Of a stretch of 64,000 nucleotides of DNA, positions 1-11,380 are shown piece by piece. This DNA comes from Phymatolithon calcareum (lineage: Eukaryota; Rhodophyta; Florideophyceae; Hapalidiales). The translations under genes were made by a program, and so were the position numbers. The stretch is taken from assembly GCA_977006965.1 (NCBI GenBank), contig OZ345358.1:682001-746000 (forward strand), written 5' to 3'. The notes under the pieces were generated by a model that was not told the origin of the DNA, did no database searches, and saw nothing but the letters and a program-made list of their open reading frames with translations. How positions within the stretch are numbered: the stretch's first letter is position 1; every line of letters begins with the position of its first letter.

Positions 1-480
1 TGCTTTCATGGACCGTTTCCGGAATGGCATCCAAGTAGCGGTAAGTTAAGAGCTTTAGTTGAGCTTAGAAGTCCCATTGATGCTCAAACTTTGTCTTTTA
101 GCATCATGTGATTTATTTTTGTGCTAGAACGTACTTCGCTCGACAGCGAACACGAAGAAGACGTTAGAGTGCCTCAAAATCTGAAAAGAACAAGTAAAAT
201 CGCAATTCCGTTTCATTGCCTCCTTCAAGCGCGAGTGGCGTTATGAACAAATAACATCCTTTCAGATGAAGCGGATGATTATCTAGCTTAGCGCTGGCGA
301 GCTTAGTATGAGAAGAGCTTGCAAAAGATGCATAGACTTTACCTCGCTTCACTTATATGGTCATGCGCTTGGCTCCAGTCCGCTAGACAGAACTAGAGCA
401 CTTCTTATATAGGCGTCGACATATTTACGCGAAACTTACGAATATCAAAACACCCTGAAATACGAATTACCAAGAGAGCT
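1..480. other. no supportable gene
   Basis: Only short frames without recognisable motifs occur here. I see no repeat shared with the rest of the window. Confidence 0.4.
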
Positions 481-960
481 CCAGAAATTTCCGTACAGCA
501 ATGCATCTGTCACATTATGCAAGATGGGACACGAGAGCCACCGCCGACGACAGGAATGGATTGAAAAGGAAGAAGAAAAAGAGAGAAAAATTACCGTGGA
601 CACTAAGGAGAACGTAAGCCCTGTACTCCAAATTCGATCCAGGAAACACCGACTCCTAGCAGTTAAGTGGTTCTTCGGCCGCTTCCCACCACGAAGAGCA
701 GAGTCGTACGTTGAACATTTCAACGAGGTCGCAGAAGAGAATCTGAAAACTCTACAACGAAATTTGACAAGTCCAAGAGCAGAAGAATCTTGGGAAAAAG
801 GGACGAAAACGGCGATTGACAAACTTTTAGCACTGGAAATCCATATGTTAGAAGAAATGATAGTGTAATGTGATCTGATTGGGTAATGAGATGGCAGTAT
901 CAACGGGAAGCTGCTCTGGTGTTGGTGAATACCGGCGTTGAGGGCTTCTAAAATAAAAAT
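481..960 (+). pseudogene. LINE-A C-terminal coding fragment plus 3' tail
   Basis: This is a 5'-truncated non-LTR retrotransposon copy. The open frame at 524-868 (114 aa) carries the C-terminal helical domain shared by LINE copies in this window: the block KHRLLAVKWFFGRFPP corresponds to RHRQLAIKWAFGRFPP near 39.4 kb and to KHRLLCTHWLFHRFP near 62.0 kb. A lysine/glutamate-rich stretch precedes it. After the stop, the sequence ends in GGGCTTCTAAAATAAAAATC, which resembles the tails at 51.65, 52.83, 54.10 and 54.51 kb. No reverse transcriptase core is present. The function of this C-terminal domain is unknown to me; assignment rests on alignment with RT-bearing copies. Confidence 0.6.
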
Positions 961-3529
961 CTACAATTTCCCCCCTATGCAAGATGGGGAGCATTCTGGA
1001 TATTTCCGTGATGCTTCTAGGAGCATGCAGGCTTGAGTATTGTCAGCCACCAAAGCTGTCACCACATACGCACTAATTGCTTGATTTTGTTCAACCATTT
1101 CCCTTTGTCGGCATCGGCTTCGTCAAAATCTTGAGAACGGGTAAACTCGGTATCAGGCTTCAAAACTGGGCACTCCACGGCCGTGACTGTGCCTTGAAAA
1201 AACAGTAAAAATCTTTCCCTTTTCCGAGGTCTAAATAGTGAATGAATGTCATGTAATAGGCAAAATCATGGAAAGGGAGGGAATTCAAAGGAAGAAGTTT
1301 AGAATATAACAGGTCAAAATGCAGAGGGAGAAGCTTGGTAGAACTAAAACACGTACCAGCGCGTCAATTAGTTTCTGTATTAGAGACAGAAGAAAGAAAG
1401 TAAAGAAATTTAGAATGTTTGACAGCAAGTATCGAAACACGAATTTAAAGTGCTGGTGTTATTACCTTGGCCATTGAGTCATCACCAGCTTGATGATTTT
1501 TAGAGGTTGTTGTCCTGTTCATAATGTTCAAAAGTTGGCATATCTTTTCCCCTACTTCATTTTGACACTCAACAATGAGATTCATTTGAGAATTGCTTTC
1601 AGTTGCAAAGACATGTAGAGCGCTTTAAATAATCTCACATATGGCAATCGCTGTTTTTTCAGAGACTTGATTTGGTCAACAAGTTCCGAAAATGTGCTTT
1701 TTATTGGCTCTTCTAGACTCTAAAAAGCTCTCAGTGAAGAACTGCTCTATAGATGGATATTGCGCATGATTGGTAACCTTTCGCGCTCATTACGTGGAGA
1801 CCTGCCGCGCTGTGTATGTGGATCGTGACTCTGTTGAACTTCCCGACTAGGCGCGGAGAGATTCGAAACGAGACTACTCGGAAAATAACGTGATAGACTA
1901 GGCGCAGTCGTGTAGAATCATCTAAAGTACTTCTGCTTTCGTCTTCCCCGAGTCGGAGTTTCGTTGAGCCATCGTATGCTTGGTAATCGGAGAGTGTCGA
2001 AACAACAGCTAAATGCAATATTCTCCGCAGTTTACTGGCGAAAATACACCGCAGAATAAGAATTGATTAGTCGCAGAGTAGAGAGTTGTGTCTCACTTTG
2101 AACGTGTGAGCACGCGTTTCGGTTGAGACTGGTACTTCACGCACTCTCGCCTAATGAGAACAACTTAGTACTGTTCTTGGACAATTGTAGTGCGAAAATG
2201 GGAATCAAGCCTTGAAATTAATTACAAAATGTATTATTTGGCGTCATTAAGGATTGATTTTGGCACAGGAACAGGAATAATTCATTAACCTTGAAAACGC
2301 CGTCTGCAAAGAACCAAAAACCTGCGATTGTACAGTACTAAATATTGGAGGAACTTCATGGACTAGGTAATTCTCGCGACAAGAGCCTACAGATGAGATG
2401 TTTATAGTGGAGAGTACGGCACGCTGCAAGGTTTGTCAAACCGAATCGTACGCTTTCAGCGAGACATGCATTCAGCGAAAGATATCAGGGATAGCTTCTC
2501 CACCATCATCAAAGGCATAGAACATGAAGAACTGGTGAATTGTAGATACCGCTGACGGGCTATGAAGACGAAGAAGAGCAAAGGGTGTCAATTCGGAATT
2601 TCTCACTTTCAAGACAGGAACCAACTCCCGATGCTTATTTTCAGCTCGCAAAAGATAAGAAATATCGGTCGCGGTCGATGATTCAACTGTTTTTCTGCTG
2701 TTTTCCAGACTATTCCATGGGAATACATAGAACACTACCCCAGCTTTGTTTTTAATTATCATGTTTACATAAATCATGTTCTGAACCTATGGAATGGTTT
2801 ACTCCAAACAAACCATACCGTAAATAGTCTCTGTCTGTCGTTTAATCTCCCTTCTGGAGAAAAACGTACCGTAGAGTGAAGACATGTGATTAGAACGTTG
2901 TCCACCAGGCTTGGCTTCTCATTAGTGGAATAGAACGGACCAGGAATGGCATTCAATATTAATCGAGGCAACCATAAGAAAAACTCCAATGTTGTCTTCA
3001 AGTTCACTCTAAATCTCCCCCTCTCTGAATTGAACGCATCAGGAGGATTCTAAAGTGTTCTTCCGGACAGGGAAGTTGCATAGGAGGGAAACAGACTTAA
3101 GGTCGTTGCAGCGCGAAGTGTACGATGGAATACGCAGAAAAAGCTCCGCTCTCATTGCCGAAATAGACATTTACTTTTATGGTATAACGTTTTCGAGGTC
3201 TGAATCACCAACTGCATCTATATGGCCTCTTGTATTCTGAAAACCGAGGATATTTTAAATTCGAAGATCCAGTTAACGAGGATTGAATGTATTTGCTAAA
3301 AGTATCACCATGCGTGGGTACAGTAATGAAAAGATCTCTAGTGTAATGCAGGGCAGGGTGAAACAAGGGGTCCAAAAATATTTCTGCTTTCTCGCGAGAA
3401 CAGCGGCACACCACTACAGTACATTGATACATCTTTGCGCCTTTCGCAGAACGAGATTCAATTCTTGCTTGTGAAAGGGCTGAAACCGGTGATCTCAACA
3501 TCTCTACATGTGCCATACCCAAATACAAC
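961..3529. other. intergenic, no supportable gene
   Basis: About 2.6 kb with only short overlapping frames on both strands. No domain, RNA gene or terminal inverted repeat was recognised. Confidence 0.4.
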
Positions 3530-4369
3530 GAGGAAATTCGTTAAATGGTCATCAAATGTGGTAAAAACCGCTACATAAACACCCATACAACATGTACTGT
3601 CACACGCACCCTGGCTAAACTTACTACTCATCCGTTTCTCAGAGCACTCTATGCGAGAGTGAAATTGATTGCTTTTGCTACTCTCTCTGATTTAGATTCT
3701 CATCGCAACTGTGGATAGCATCTCCGTCATCGAAGGCGGTGAGGTCGATGACAATCGACTGAGTCGCGCTTTCGCTTCGTCTGGACAAGGTAGCAAATGT
3801 TGGGCCTACCGCATCTCTGTGAGAACTGGCCGTTGTTTACGCACGAGGAGCTGTGACGGGCCCTCCTTTTGGACGGCAAGGAGGGCTTCATGTGCTTATG
3901 GCGGTCTTACAGTCAAGGACGAACGGCAGTAAATCGTACTGTTTTTGCAGATCACCCAATACTCCAACACGCGTGATACTGCTCTCGTGTTGCTTGGCCC
4001 AGGCTCTCATCATCCATGCGTCCCCGAATCTGTGCTTGTTCCACTGGTCGAACCTGACCCGATGCTGCACCAAACGCCTAGCAGCGTACATAAGTGCAGC
4101 GAAGACATGGCTGCTTGGTCTCTGGTGCTCTTACGTAGCCGCCCACGAGTAGTACGAGCTCCTTCTTGTCCACGATTTCAGAGTGAGTAATGTGGGGGCG
4201 CTGTGCGTTGATCTTGTCAGTCAAATTCGAGGATGCGCACAAAACTTGGATCTATGAGAAGTAGCAGAGCTACTTTCCTTTTTACATCCAAAAACGCAAC
4301 TATCAGCGCTCCATATAACAGATGAATAGTTTTGGCTCTATTGACTGGTGGCCATTTACGAATTTCCTC
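3530..4369 (-). mobile_element. MULE, internally deleted non-autonomous copy
   Basis: The left end begins GAGGAAATTCGTTAAATGG and the right end finishes GCCATTTACGAATTTCCTC, matching the ends of the larger MULE at 4450-6770. The interior is antisense: near the left end it matches the 3' end of that element's transposase gene, and near 4150-4190 it matches the start of the coding region. The middle of the transposase, including the first two catalytic acids, is missing. I see no clear target-site duplication. Confidence 0.75.
3888..4091 (-). pseudogene. MULE transposase remnant (region after the SWIM finger)
   Basis: A 67-aa frame containing YAARRLVQHRVRFDQWNKH and AWAKQHESSITRV, which aligns with residues about 301-340 of the 444-aa MULE frame at 5270-6604. 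That part of the protein lies just after the SWIM zinc finger. Both flanks are out of frame, so this is a decayed internal piece and not a gene. Confidence 0.7.
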
Positions 4370-4591
4370 CTTTAGAAAAGCTAAATATTTTCCATGTCAC
4401 TAATTTTCAAGTCTTTTTCACAAATTGAGAAAGAGCACGACATTTTCTCGAGGAAATTCGCTAAATGGCCACCAAAAGTGGTCAAAGTACGCTAAACATC
4501 CACCCAAGCGAAAACTACTACTCATCCGTTACGTGGAGCGCTGAGAGTTGCGTTTTTTGGAGGGAAAAACGGAAATAGTTGCTACTTCCCC

Positions 4592-5236
4592 TTGAACCAA
4601 GTTTTGTGCACACCCTCTAATTCGTCTGACAAGCCCAATGAACAATGCTCCCGGACTGCTCACTCTGAAACCATGAACAAGAAGGAGCTCGTGCTACAGG
4701 TAGGCGACTACGTTGGATCAAGCTTCGACGATGTCGTTAACGTCGTGATCTCCCACAACTCGTCAATGGGGAAGGCACATCTCGTGGAGAGGCGTAACAA
4801 GCAGCGTCTTACACTCATCTGTAGCGAGCGCACAGCTTGCACCTTCCGCGTGAACGTCAGCGCGCTGCGGAGCGTCGGCGGTGTCAGGATCATCAAATCA
4901 ATCAGACACAGATGTGTTGGAGGCCCCTCAAGGGAGCGCCAGTTTAAGACAGAGCTACTCGCGCGGCGGGCGCACGTGCTGACTGAATTTGTTGCCACAA
5001 GAGGCCGAGTCAGTGGAAATGCCGCACAGGTGACGGAAATGGTCCGCAAACAAAGCGGTGTCGTCTTAAAGCGCACACAGGCGCACACCATAGTGGCTTC
5101 CAAGCTGGGCACGAATGTCCACCACCTGGCGCAAATCAGAGTACTTCGCTCGTACCTGGCCGCGGTGCGGCAGCGCGATCCCGGCGGAGTGTACACGCTC
5201 ACTACAACTCCTCTTTCTGGGACGACACGGCAGTAG
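4592..5236 (+). pseudogene. MULE transposase, N-terminal part
   Basis: A 214-aa frame forming the first half of a Mutator-type transposase. It contains a DNA-binding-like region (about residues 45-110) with spaced cysteines and histidines (LICSERTACTFRVNV, IRHRCVGG), then a basic helical region leading to the motif YLAAVRQRDPGGVYTL typical of the linker before the catalytic domain. It ends at a TAG at 5234-5236. The next frame (5270) lies in the same phase. An alternative frame across about 5205-5265 reads SFKAFSVAQRA, which fits the family better, so two compensating frameshifts probably bracket the stop. The first codon of this frame is not ATG; ATG codons occur further inside, for example at MNKKEL. 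Probably inactive. Confidence 0.7.
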
Positions 5237-5269
5237 CTTCAAAGCATTTTCTGTTGCCCAAAGGGCGCG

Positions 5270-6604
5270 ATGGACACCTGGGCGGCGTTCAACGGTTTCG
5301 TCAGTGTTGACGCGGCCCACTTGACCTCCGTGACTCAGGGACAGCTTTTCACCCTAACGACGTACGATTCCAACAGACAGGCGACAACTCTGGCCTTCGG
5401 CATCGCACAGGGAGAGAGTTCACTCACCTGGAAGAGCTTCCTCTCAAGCTCTATTGCATGCTTCCCAAACATTAAGATCGTAATGTCAGACGGCGCCAAA
5501 GGTTTGGACTCGGCCGAGGTGTCAGCACTGCTCTCTTCCCACAACGTAACACGCACGAGGTGCGCCTGGTACCTACTTTGGAAGAACCTTCGATCGGCGG
5601 GAATCAAGCACAGCGATGCAGACCGTGCCGTACTGTGGTTGATAGTCTACGCCCGAACTGAGCAGTACGCGAACCAGTTACTCGAGCAGCTCAAGGCAGA
5701 CAACGAGACGCTAGTGACGTGGTTTTTAGAGCGCATGCACACGTGCGCAATGTATGAGTTCCTTCGTCGTGGACTCCCCCGTCTGGGTGTCGTGACCTCT
5801 AACAGCTCTGAGCAGACCAAGTGTGCGCTTGTCCAAGTGCGCACTGAACCAATCTGTAACCTTGTGGCCTCTGTAATCGGGCGAATGTCTGACGAACGCC
5901 TGAAACGAGGCCGCATAGCTCACCAGATGACGACGGAGGGCAAGCTTCTCACTCCTTACTGCTTCAAGAAGCACCAGGAAAAAGTTGTCAGAGCAGAGAA
6001 GCTTCTTGTGGAGCCGGAAGTCATCGAAAGCGACACGATGAGCTGTGTTGTTCGCAGCGAAGTGACACCATTCATTGTGACAGTTAGCAACAACTACCAA
6101 GCAACATGCTCTTGCCGCCACTTTGAAGAGCACCAACCGCCATGCAGCCATGTTGTCGCTGCAGTTTTTTACGCTGCTAGGCGCTTGGTACAGCATTGGA
6201 TCGCTTTCGACCCGTGGAACAAGCACTGGTTCGTGGACATATGGCTGTTGCGAACGTGGGCCAAACAACACGAGGGCAGCATCATGCGTGTTGCAGTCAC
6301 TGGTGACCAGCTAGTACAGGAAGATTTGGTGCCGTTTGAACTTTTGGCTAAGCCGGGCCGCAAGCGCAAGAAGCCCTACGTGCCGTCCGAAATGAGGGCG
6401 CGTCACTGCTCCTCATGTGGACACACCGGTCACTTCTCACAAACATGCGGTAGGCCCAACATCCACAACCTTGTCGAGTCGAAGCGAAAGCACGTCGACA
6501 AAGAGGCTCAGTCCATGATCATCGACCTCACCGCCTTCGATGGCGGAGATGCTACCAATAGTTGCGACGAGGAGCTAAACCAGAGAGGGTTGCGTACGCA
6601 ATAA
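5270..6604 (+). CDS. MULE transposase, catalytic, SWIM and zinc-knuckle part
   Basis: A 444-aa frame from ATG. It carries a Mutator-type DDE catalytic domain: candidate first aspartate D14 (VSVDAAHLT), second D74 (IVMSDGAKG) and glutamate E181 (TSNSSEQTK, the usual place after a TSN-like turn). A SWIM zinc finger follows (C280, C282, C292, H294). The C-terminus has a basic segment (GRKRKKP) and a zinc knuckle C380-C383-H388-C393 spaced CX2CX4HX4C. The product would cut and rejoin the element ends in the nucleus. Separation from the upstream frame by a stop suggests the full protein is not made unless the stop is bypassed. Family assignment is secure; activity is doubtful. Confidence 0.85.
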   Translation: MDTWAAFNGFVSVDAAHLTSVTQGQLFTLTTYDSNRQATTLAFGIAQGESSLTWKSFLSSSIACFPNIKIVMSDGAKGLDSAEVSALLSSHNVTRTRCAWYLLWKNLRSAGIKHSDADRAVLWLIVYARTEQYANQLLEQLKADNETLVTWFLERMHTCAMYEFLRRGLPRLGVVTSNSSEQTKCALVQVRTEPICNLVASVIGRMSDERLKRGRIAHQMTTEGKLLTPYCFKKHQEKVVRAEKLLVEPEVIESDTMSCVVRSEVTPFIVTVSNNYQATCSCRHFEEHQPPCSHVVAAVFYAARRLVQHWIAFDPWNKHWFVDIWLLRTWAKQHEGSIMRVAVTGDQLVQEDLVPFELLAKPGRKRKKPYVPSEMRARHCSSCGHTGHFSQTCGRPNIHNLVESKRKHVDKEAQSMIIDLTAFDGGDATNSCDEELNQRGLRTQ

Positions 6605-7084
6605 ATTTCACTTCACTGGCGAATAGAGTGCTCTGAGAAACGGATGAGTAGTAGGTTCGGCTAGGGTGAGTATGATAGTATATTTTGCTATGGGTGAGTA
6701 GTGGTTTTGGCGAGGGATGGATGTTTAGCGTACTTTGACCACTTTTGGTGGCCATTTAGCGAATTTCCTCAAATTTTCTCTCTAGTACACATATCGAAAG
6801 CTGTGATTACGGCCGTATAGAGAGCCTGCGGTTGGTGCAGCCACAGTACATGCCTTTCCACTTGCAGAAAGCACTTCTCGCTCCAATACACAAGAATAGG
6901 GCATCCGAGAAACCGAGAAACTGTCGCCAAGCAAGGAAATTATCGCGACTGCTATCAATATTGTGCACAACGCCTGGAGCTTGCGAAGCGTGGACTTGGC
7001 AAGGAGTTTACTCCTTGCCAAATTTTGAGAGATGAATAGACTTTGCAAGAACTATTTCCCGAAAATTGTACATTTCTAGCTTCT

Positions 7085-7283
7085 TCTGTAATTTTTAGTG
7101 ACACTGTCGAACCGCTTGGAAGATTAGAGACACTGATATGCCATTTTTGGAAACTAGTGACACCAACGCATTGTTTTTCAGATTAGAGACACTGACGTGT
7201 CATTTTCAAAATAGTGACACTGAACTGCCTTTTTCGCGATTTGTGACACAGATGCGAGAATTAGTGACCCTGACAATGTGCAT
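7085..7283 (+). repeat. tandem AGTGACACTGA-type repeats, right end of R2 copy 2
   Basis: Five or more imperfect units of about 35-40 bp, each built on TTAGTGACACTGA. The same array, less degenerate, is at 33436-33625, and its complement forms the left ends at 4380-4440 and 32476-32630. Confidence 0.75.
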
Positions 7284-7309
7284 CCGTTTCGCAGCTATAC
7301 CACAGGTGG

Positions 7310-7465
7310 TCTTTCTTATTTTTGACCAAGTGTTTTGCTTTCCGAAAAATCCTCGAACCTTAAAGAAGCCATTATGCCAGCCATGTCATAAAGTTCGATA
7401 CCAAAGGTGAGTTTGTGAGTTGGTATGCCTTGTTTCGAGATGAAAATTTGGTTTTTTGGTTCGTT
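7310..7465 (+). repeat. repeat T, copy 1
   Basis: The sequence TTTTTGACCAAGTGTTTTGC...GTGAGTTTGTGAGTTGG resembles 11530-11690 in the same orientation. No coding content is visible. Confidence 0.45.
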
Positions 7466-7554
7466 TACAAAACAGTGCAATATGCTGAAGCAATTTTTAA
7501 GTCCTGAGGACTCCTTTTGATCGAAACGCCGTCCAACAGCACCACAATAAGGAG

Positions 7555-7705
7555 ATGTGTACCGTACGCTGGGATAACAAATGTACGTTAAAAGTAAGAG
7601 TACCAGGCCCGAGTGGGTACAATAGGGCCCGAGGGACTATTGCGCCCACAAGGGCCAGGTACGAGTACGTTTTACGCATTTGTTATCCCGGCTTACGGTA
7701 CACAT
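7555..7705. mobile_element. foldback / MITE-like element
   Basis: Terminal inverted arms of 29 bp at 7555-7583 and 7677-7705 match at 27 positions (core GGGATAACAAATG and its complement). Inner sequences GTACGTTAAAAG and GTACGTTTTACG continue the pairing, so the 151 bp can fold back on itself. No coding potential and no clear target duplication. Confidence 0.6.
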
Positions 7706-8717
7706 ACGACTTGTTTTTCTAGACGCTAGAAAACACGCCATTTTGAGAGGTACTGTACAAGTGTGTCGCCAATGGAAGCTCCCACACGAAGTACAAAAAA
7801 TGACCCTTTCACTGGACCACTATGAACCGAAACGATGATGATGCGGTCCACGCCCAGACTGCTGTCGTTTTCTGTTCACGACTTCAAAATATTAGAAAAA
7901 ACTAACTTATTTTGTTCTTACCTATGCCCAAAAATTAAGTGAGAAAAACTTATATGTTCCTCTTCCGCTGCTCAAATTCTTTAGAAAATCCAACTTATTT
8001 TTTCTCCTCTCCCAGGAAAAATGTAGTGACTTACAACTTATAGAATCCTCATTACATCAAAATAAACAATCGAATTTAAGCTTCCAACTTATTTTTCCTG
8101 CATCAGATTTTATAAGTTGAAGGTTGATCGAATTGGGAAGATCATCAGGCCAATAGAACTCAGTTTGAATGAAAGTGATATGAGCGCTGAAAATACTCAA
8201 TTTCAGATGAAGTGATAAATATTTATCGGTCCAAGTTCACATATTCTCACGTCAGTTTCGTGAAAGCAGCTCGAGTTTTCTCGCGTCTACAAAAACAAGT
8301 AAAGATTCATCGTTTCAGTTATCATTGAAGAGCTTAAAATCGAGTTGGTAGTGCTTGCAGCAATCTTGCTCGAGCCAAGTGTGATCCTTTTGAAAGCCGT
8401 CCGCAAAGCTGTCTTAATGGAACGCCGTTCGGCCTTTTAGCTAAGCAAAACGGCCCTGATTTCTCACCCGAAATATTGTCGTCGAGGGCGAAGAGTGGTT
8501 TTATGGTGACTAAAGTGCACTTTAGCGTACGTACGATCTCTTCGCTTCGTCTAGACCTCGGCTAAAAACTGATCTGCTCCGCTCCGCCGAGTAGATCTGT
8601 TAATTTAGATAACAATTCATGGGCCTCAACAGATCGTGGACTTGGCCCGCTTGCGGGCGGCTGACAGAAAAGTTTCGGATCATAACAACAGTTGTGTTCG
8701 ATGGTCATTTTACCATT
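7706..8717. repeat. non-coding, ending in repeat S copy 1 (about 8310-8715)
   Basis: No gene was recognised. From about 8310 to 8715 the sequence is similar, in the same orientation, to 12090-12560: shared blocks include TAGTGCACTTTA / AAAGTGCACTTTA, GGCCCGCTTGCG and GGATCATAACAACA. The match stops where R1 copy A begins. Confidence 0.5.
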
Positions 8718-11380
8718 TCGGTCGCTGACGACGATAAAGTGTACTGCTTATTCTCAGTGCCTCTTTTCTCTTCGTTCTGTGAATTTAATCAGTGGGTTTT
8801 GTATGAATGCGATCCATGCGGTCAGAAATCAGGCCCAGATTTCATCTGCACCCGTTCAACGATGCGATTCCCGATTTACGAGACCGGTTTCTGCGGGCAC
8901 TTCTACTATCAGTGCAATGAATGACTAGCATTGGCGTTGGTTCCACTATTTCCTTGACCGAAACTTCTCTGCGAGAACGCGCTTGCCAAATTCTACCCTC
9001 TGAAATAATCATTCCTGTTGTGCGAGCTTAATCTTAAGCGTGGTACGCTGGCAACCCGTGACAGTCATATGAGATAGACGGCTCCCAGGAGTAGTCGGAA
9101 TAGATGGCTTTTCCTGACTTCCGCGCCCGTGCAGCACGGCACACGCACGCGAGATGCATACTGGCGCTAAAGTGGTGGGCGCCTGAGCGTGAGTCGCAAT
9201 GCTGGATATCCCAGTAGATCTTCTTGATGAACTGTAGTGGGATTATCTTTACTTTGACAATTTTCCAGATGTCCGGCTCCGCTTGCTTTGCCGACAAGAA
9301 AACTGTAGGAAAACGCTTCGAATTGGGCGGCCGAGCACGTTGTCCTTCAAATACTCTTTATTCAGCCCGGAAAGAAAGAGTGTCGCATGCTGAGCTTTGA
9401 ATTTCCATTGCAAGTCCGGCCCCCGGTGACGCGCGGAGGGAGAGCGTACGCCATATTGTCATTCCAGAGGAACCGGAGACAAGCGGTGTTGTCATACATT
9501 TTTCTCAAGGCATCTAGATTTTTATCCAAATCCCCCGCCAACCCATCGCCCAGCGGTTATCTACAGTAATGACCAGAGCGGCCATGCGATAGCCGTCCTG
9601 AAGCTCGCACCGCAACGCCCAAACCGCTCGTCTGCCACCTCATCAAGACGACATCTTCGCCAACCTCTAACGCTCCACTTCCTTCTTGAATCTACAATGG
9701 CATTCACCGGCGTACCATCGCGAACCAGTGTCCCGGATTTCGCGTCTGTTTCATGGTGGCAACAGGCCCCAGTGCACCAAGAATTCCTCCTGCGTAATCT
9801 CCTCTAATGTTCTTTTGGCGGATCGCAATTACAGTTTATCTGCATTCGATGCTATCCTGGTGATCGCCATCGCAGGAACCCGTTGCGCTTTTATGTTCCT
9901 ATCCGCCGCTCCGCTTCTTTTCTGACGTGTTTTTCTGAGATACGTTTCTCGACCGGCAATAGGGTGCCAGGCGACCACCGATTGACCAAATCTGCACCGC
10001 TCGTCTGCCGTCCCATCAAGACGACATCTTCGTCGACCTCTAAAGCTCCACTTCTCTTCAGGAATCTACAATGGCATTCACCTGTGTACCATCGAGAACC
10101 AGCGCCCCCGATTTCGCCCTGTTTCGTGGTTTCAACAGTTCCCAGTGCACCAAGAATTCCTCCCGCGTTAATTTCCTCACCTGCGCTGCTGACGGATCGC
10201 AATTACGTTTTATCTGCATTCGATGCTATCCTGGTGATCGCCAGCAAAGAAACCCGTTCTTGTCCGCCGCCCCGCTTCTTTTCTGACGTGTTTTCCAAAG
10301 ATACATTTTATCTGCATTCGATGCTATCCTGGAGATCGTCATCGCAGGGACCCGTTGCGCTTTCATGTTCTTCTCCGCTGCCCCGCTTCTTTTCTGACGT
10401 GTTTTAGATTTATTTCTCGATCGGCGCTACGGTGCCAGGCGAGCGCCGATTGACCAAACCTGAAATGCGATTCTAGTCGTGAGCCACGCACCGCCTCGTC
10501 TGAATTTCTCCTCTGCCAGATCAACAAGACGGCCTCCTCGCCGATCGCTAAAGCTGCGCTGCTCCTCTTGAATATGCAGCGGCACTCTCCTGTGTACCCT
10601 CTACGACCAGCGTCCCCGATTTCGTGTCTGCTTTCCGTGGCGACAACCTCCCCAGTGTACCAAATGGTCTATTTGCGTTGATCTACTCCGCTTTCGTGGC
10701 AGGTGGTCTTGCTTCTTCATGTACGCTCGATGGCATCCGGGTGATTATCATTGCATTCATCAATTGGTCCCGTTCTACTCATCTGTTCATTTCCGGTTTC
10801 CCTCTGTTTTGGCGTGTTTCTCCAGGATTTATTTCTCGACCTGTGCTCGTTGCCGTTTATTTTGGCTTTCATAATTGTTTTGATGTATCATTGCAACGAG
10901 TAACCGAGGTACAGATTCTTTCCATTGATCGGCTTCGTACTATCTCCGGATGTGAAGTAGAAAAGGGAAAAAGTTGAAGAGTAAAGTAAGCTAGCGCGGC
11001 CGACATAATTTCAGTCCATTATTCATATTTACTTGGCAGAAGTGGAAGCGCGTGCGGCTGAAGATATACGAAACAAGGATAATGACAAAGCGAAAGAGAG
11101 TATGTGCACACATAAAAAGAAAAATAAGAGTCCTGTCAATGAAGTAAATGGGATGGTGACGCCGTGCTCACGCACAGACCGCGGATGACGACGAATGAGC
11201 GCAGTAACGGCGCGAGAGTGCATGTGACGGGCAGAAAAATTGTCCAAACAGGGGAGGCGACGCTCACTGAGGATGTTCCACAGCCACGCAAATTTATCTT
11301 AAGCGTACGATGGGCCTTCAACGCACTGACCGCCGCGCCTGTGTCAGGGGCATGCATAAGAAAGAGAAGGGGAATTTGAT
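8718..11380 (+). mobile_element. R1 element copy A (3' part, ORF absent)
   Basis: This is the reverse-complement counterpart of 12716-14950 (copy B): for example TTCTGTGAATTTAATC near 8780 pairs with GATTAAATTCACAGAG near 14870, and the segment 11164-11379 matches 12716-12913 on the other strand. The region corresponding to the 393-aa ORF is missing. Inside are tandem units of about 374 bp (TCTACAATGGCATTCACC at 9691 and 10065, a diverged third near 10573). Long frames seen here follow the tandem repeat and are not convincing genes. Confidence 0.75.
9660..10900 (+). repeat. tandem units inside R1 copy A
   Basis: Two units of about 374 bp, a partial duplication of about 100 bp (TTTATCTGCATTCGATGC near 10209 and 10307), and one diverged unit from about 10560. 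Each unit ends in TTTTCTGACGTG followed by TTTCTCGACC and a block GATTGACCAAA. Matching units occur reversed at 13130-14050, 46430-47160 and 58060-58310. Confidence 0.7.

Larger units (their letters stand above)
4450..6770 (+). mobile_element. Mutator-like element (MULE) with transposase frames
   Basis: The left end GAGGAAATTCGCTAAATGGC is mirrored by GCCATTTAGCGAATTTCCTC at the right end, and the similarity extends for more than 50 bp (CCACCAAAAGTGGTCAAAGT on the left). A candidate duplication ATTTTCTC lies at 4442-4449 directly outside the left end and at 6773-6780, two bases outside the right end. Two forward frames between them encode a Mutator-type transposase. Two deletion derivatives of the same family are at 3530-4369 and 33718-34620. 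Confidence 0.85.
4380..7283. mobile_element. R2 element copy 2, split by a nested MULE
   Basis: The left end at about 4380 (GCTAAATATTTTCCATGTCAC) matches the left end of the copy at 32464. The right part, 6773-7283, matches 32755-32940 and 33303-33625. The ends carry tandem short repeats built on TGTCACTAAT or its complement. The MULE at 4450-6770 sits within the left end, so R2 is the older insertion. No coding capacity was recognised. The class is uncertain; it behaves like a TIR element with tandem-repeat ends. Confidence 0.6.

Noticed and set aside
4708-5202. 164-aa minus-strand frame opposite the MULE gene
   Set aside because: Antisense shadow of a coding region with recognisable transposase domains on the plus strand.
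5726-6271. 181-aa minus-strand frame
   Set aside because: Antisense to the MULE catalytic and SWIM region.
9883-10407. 174-aa plus-strand frame
   Set aside because: It lies across tandem repeat units of R1, the equivalent region in other copies is not open in the same phase, and no motif is visible.
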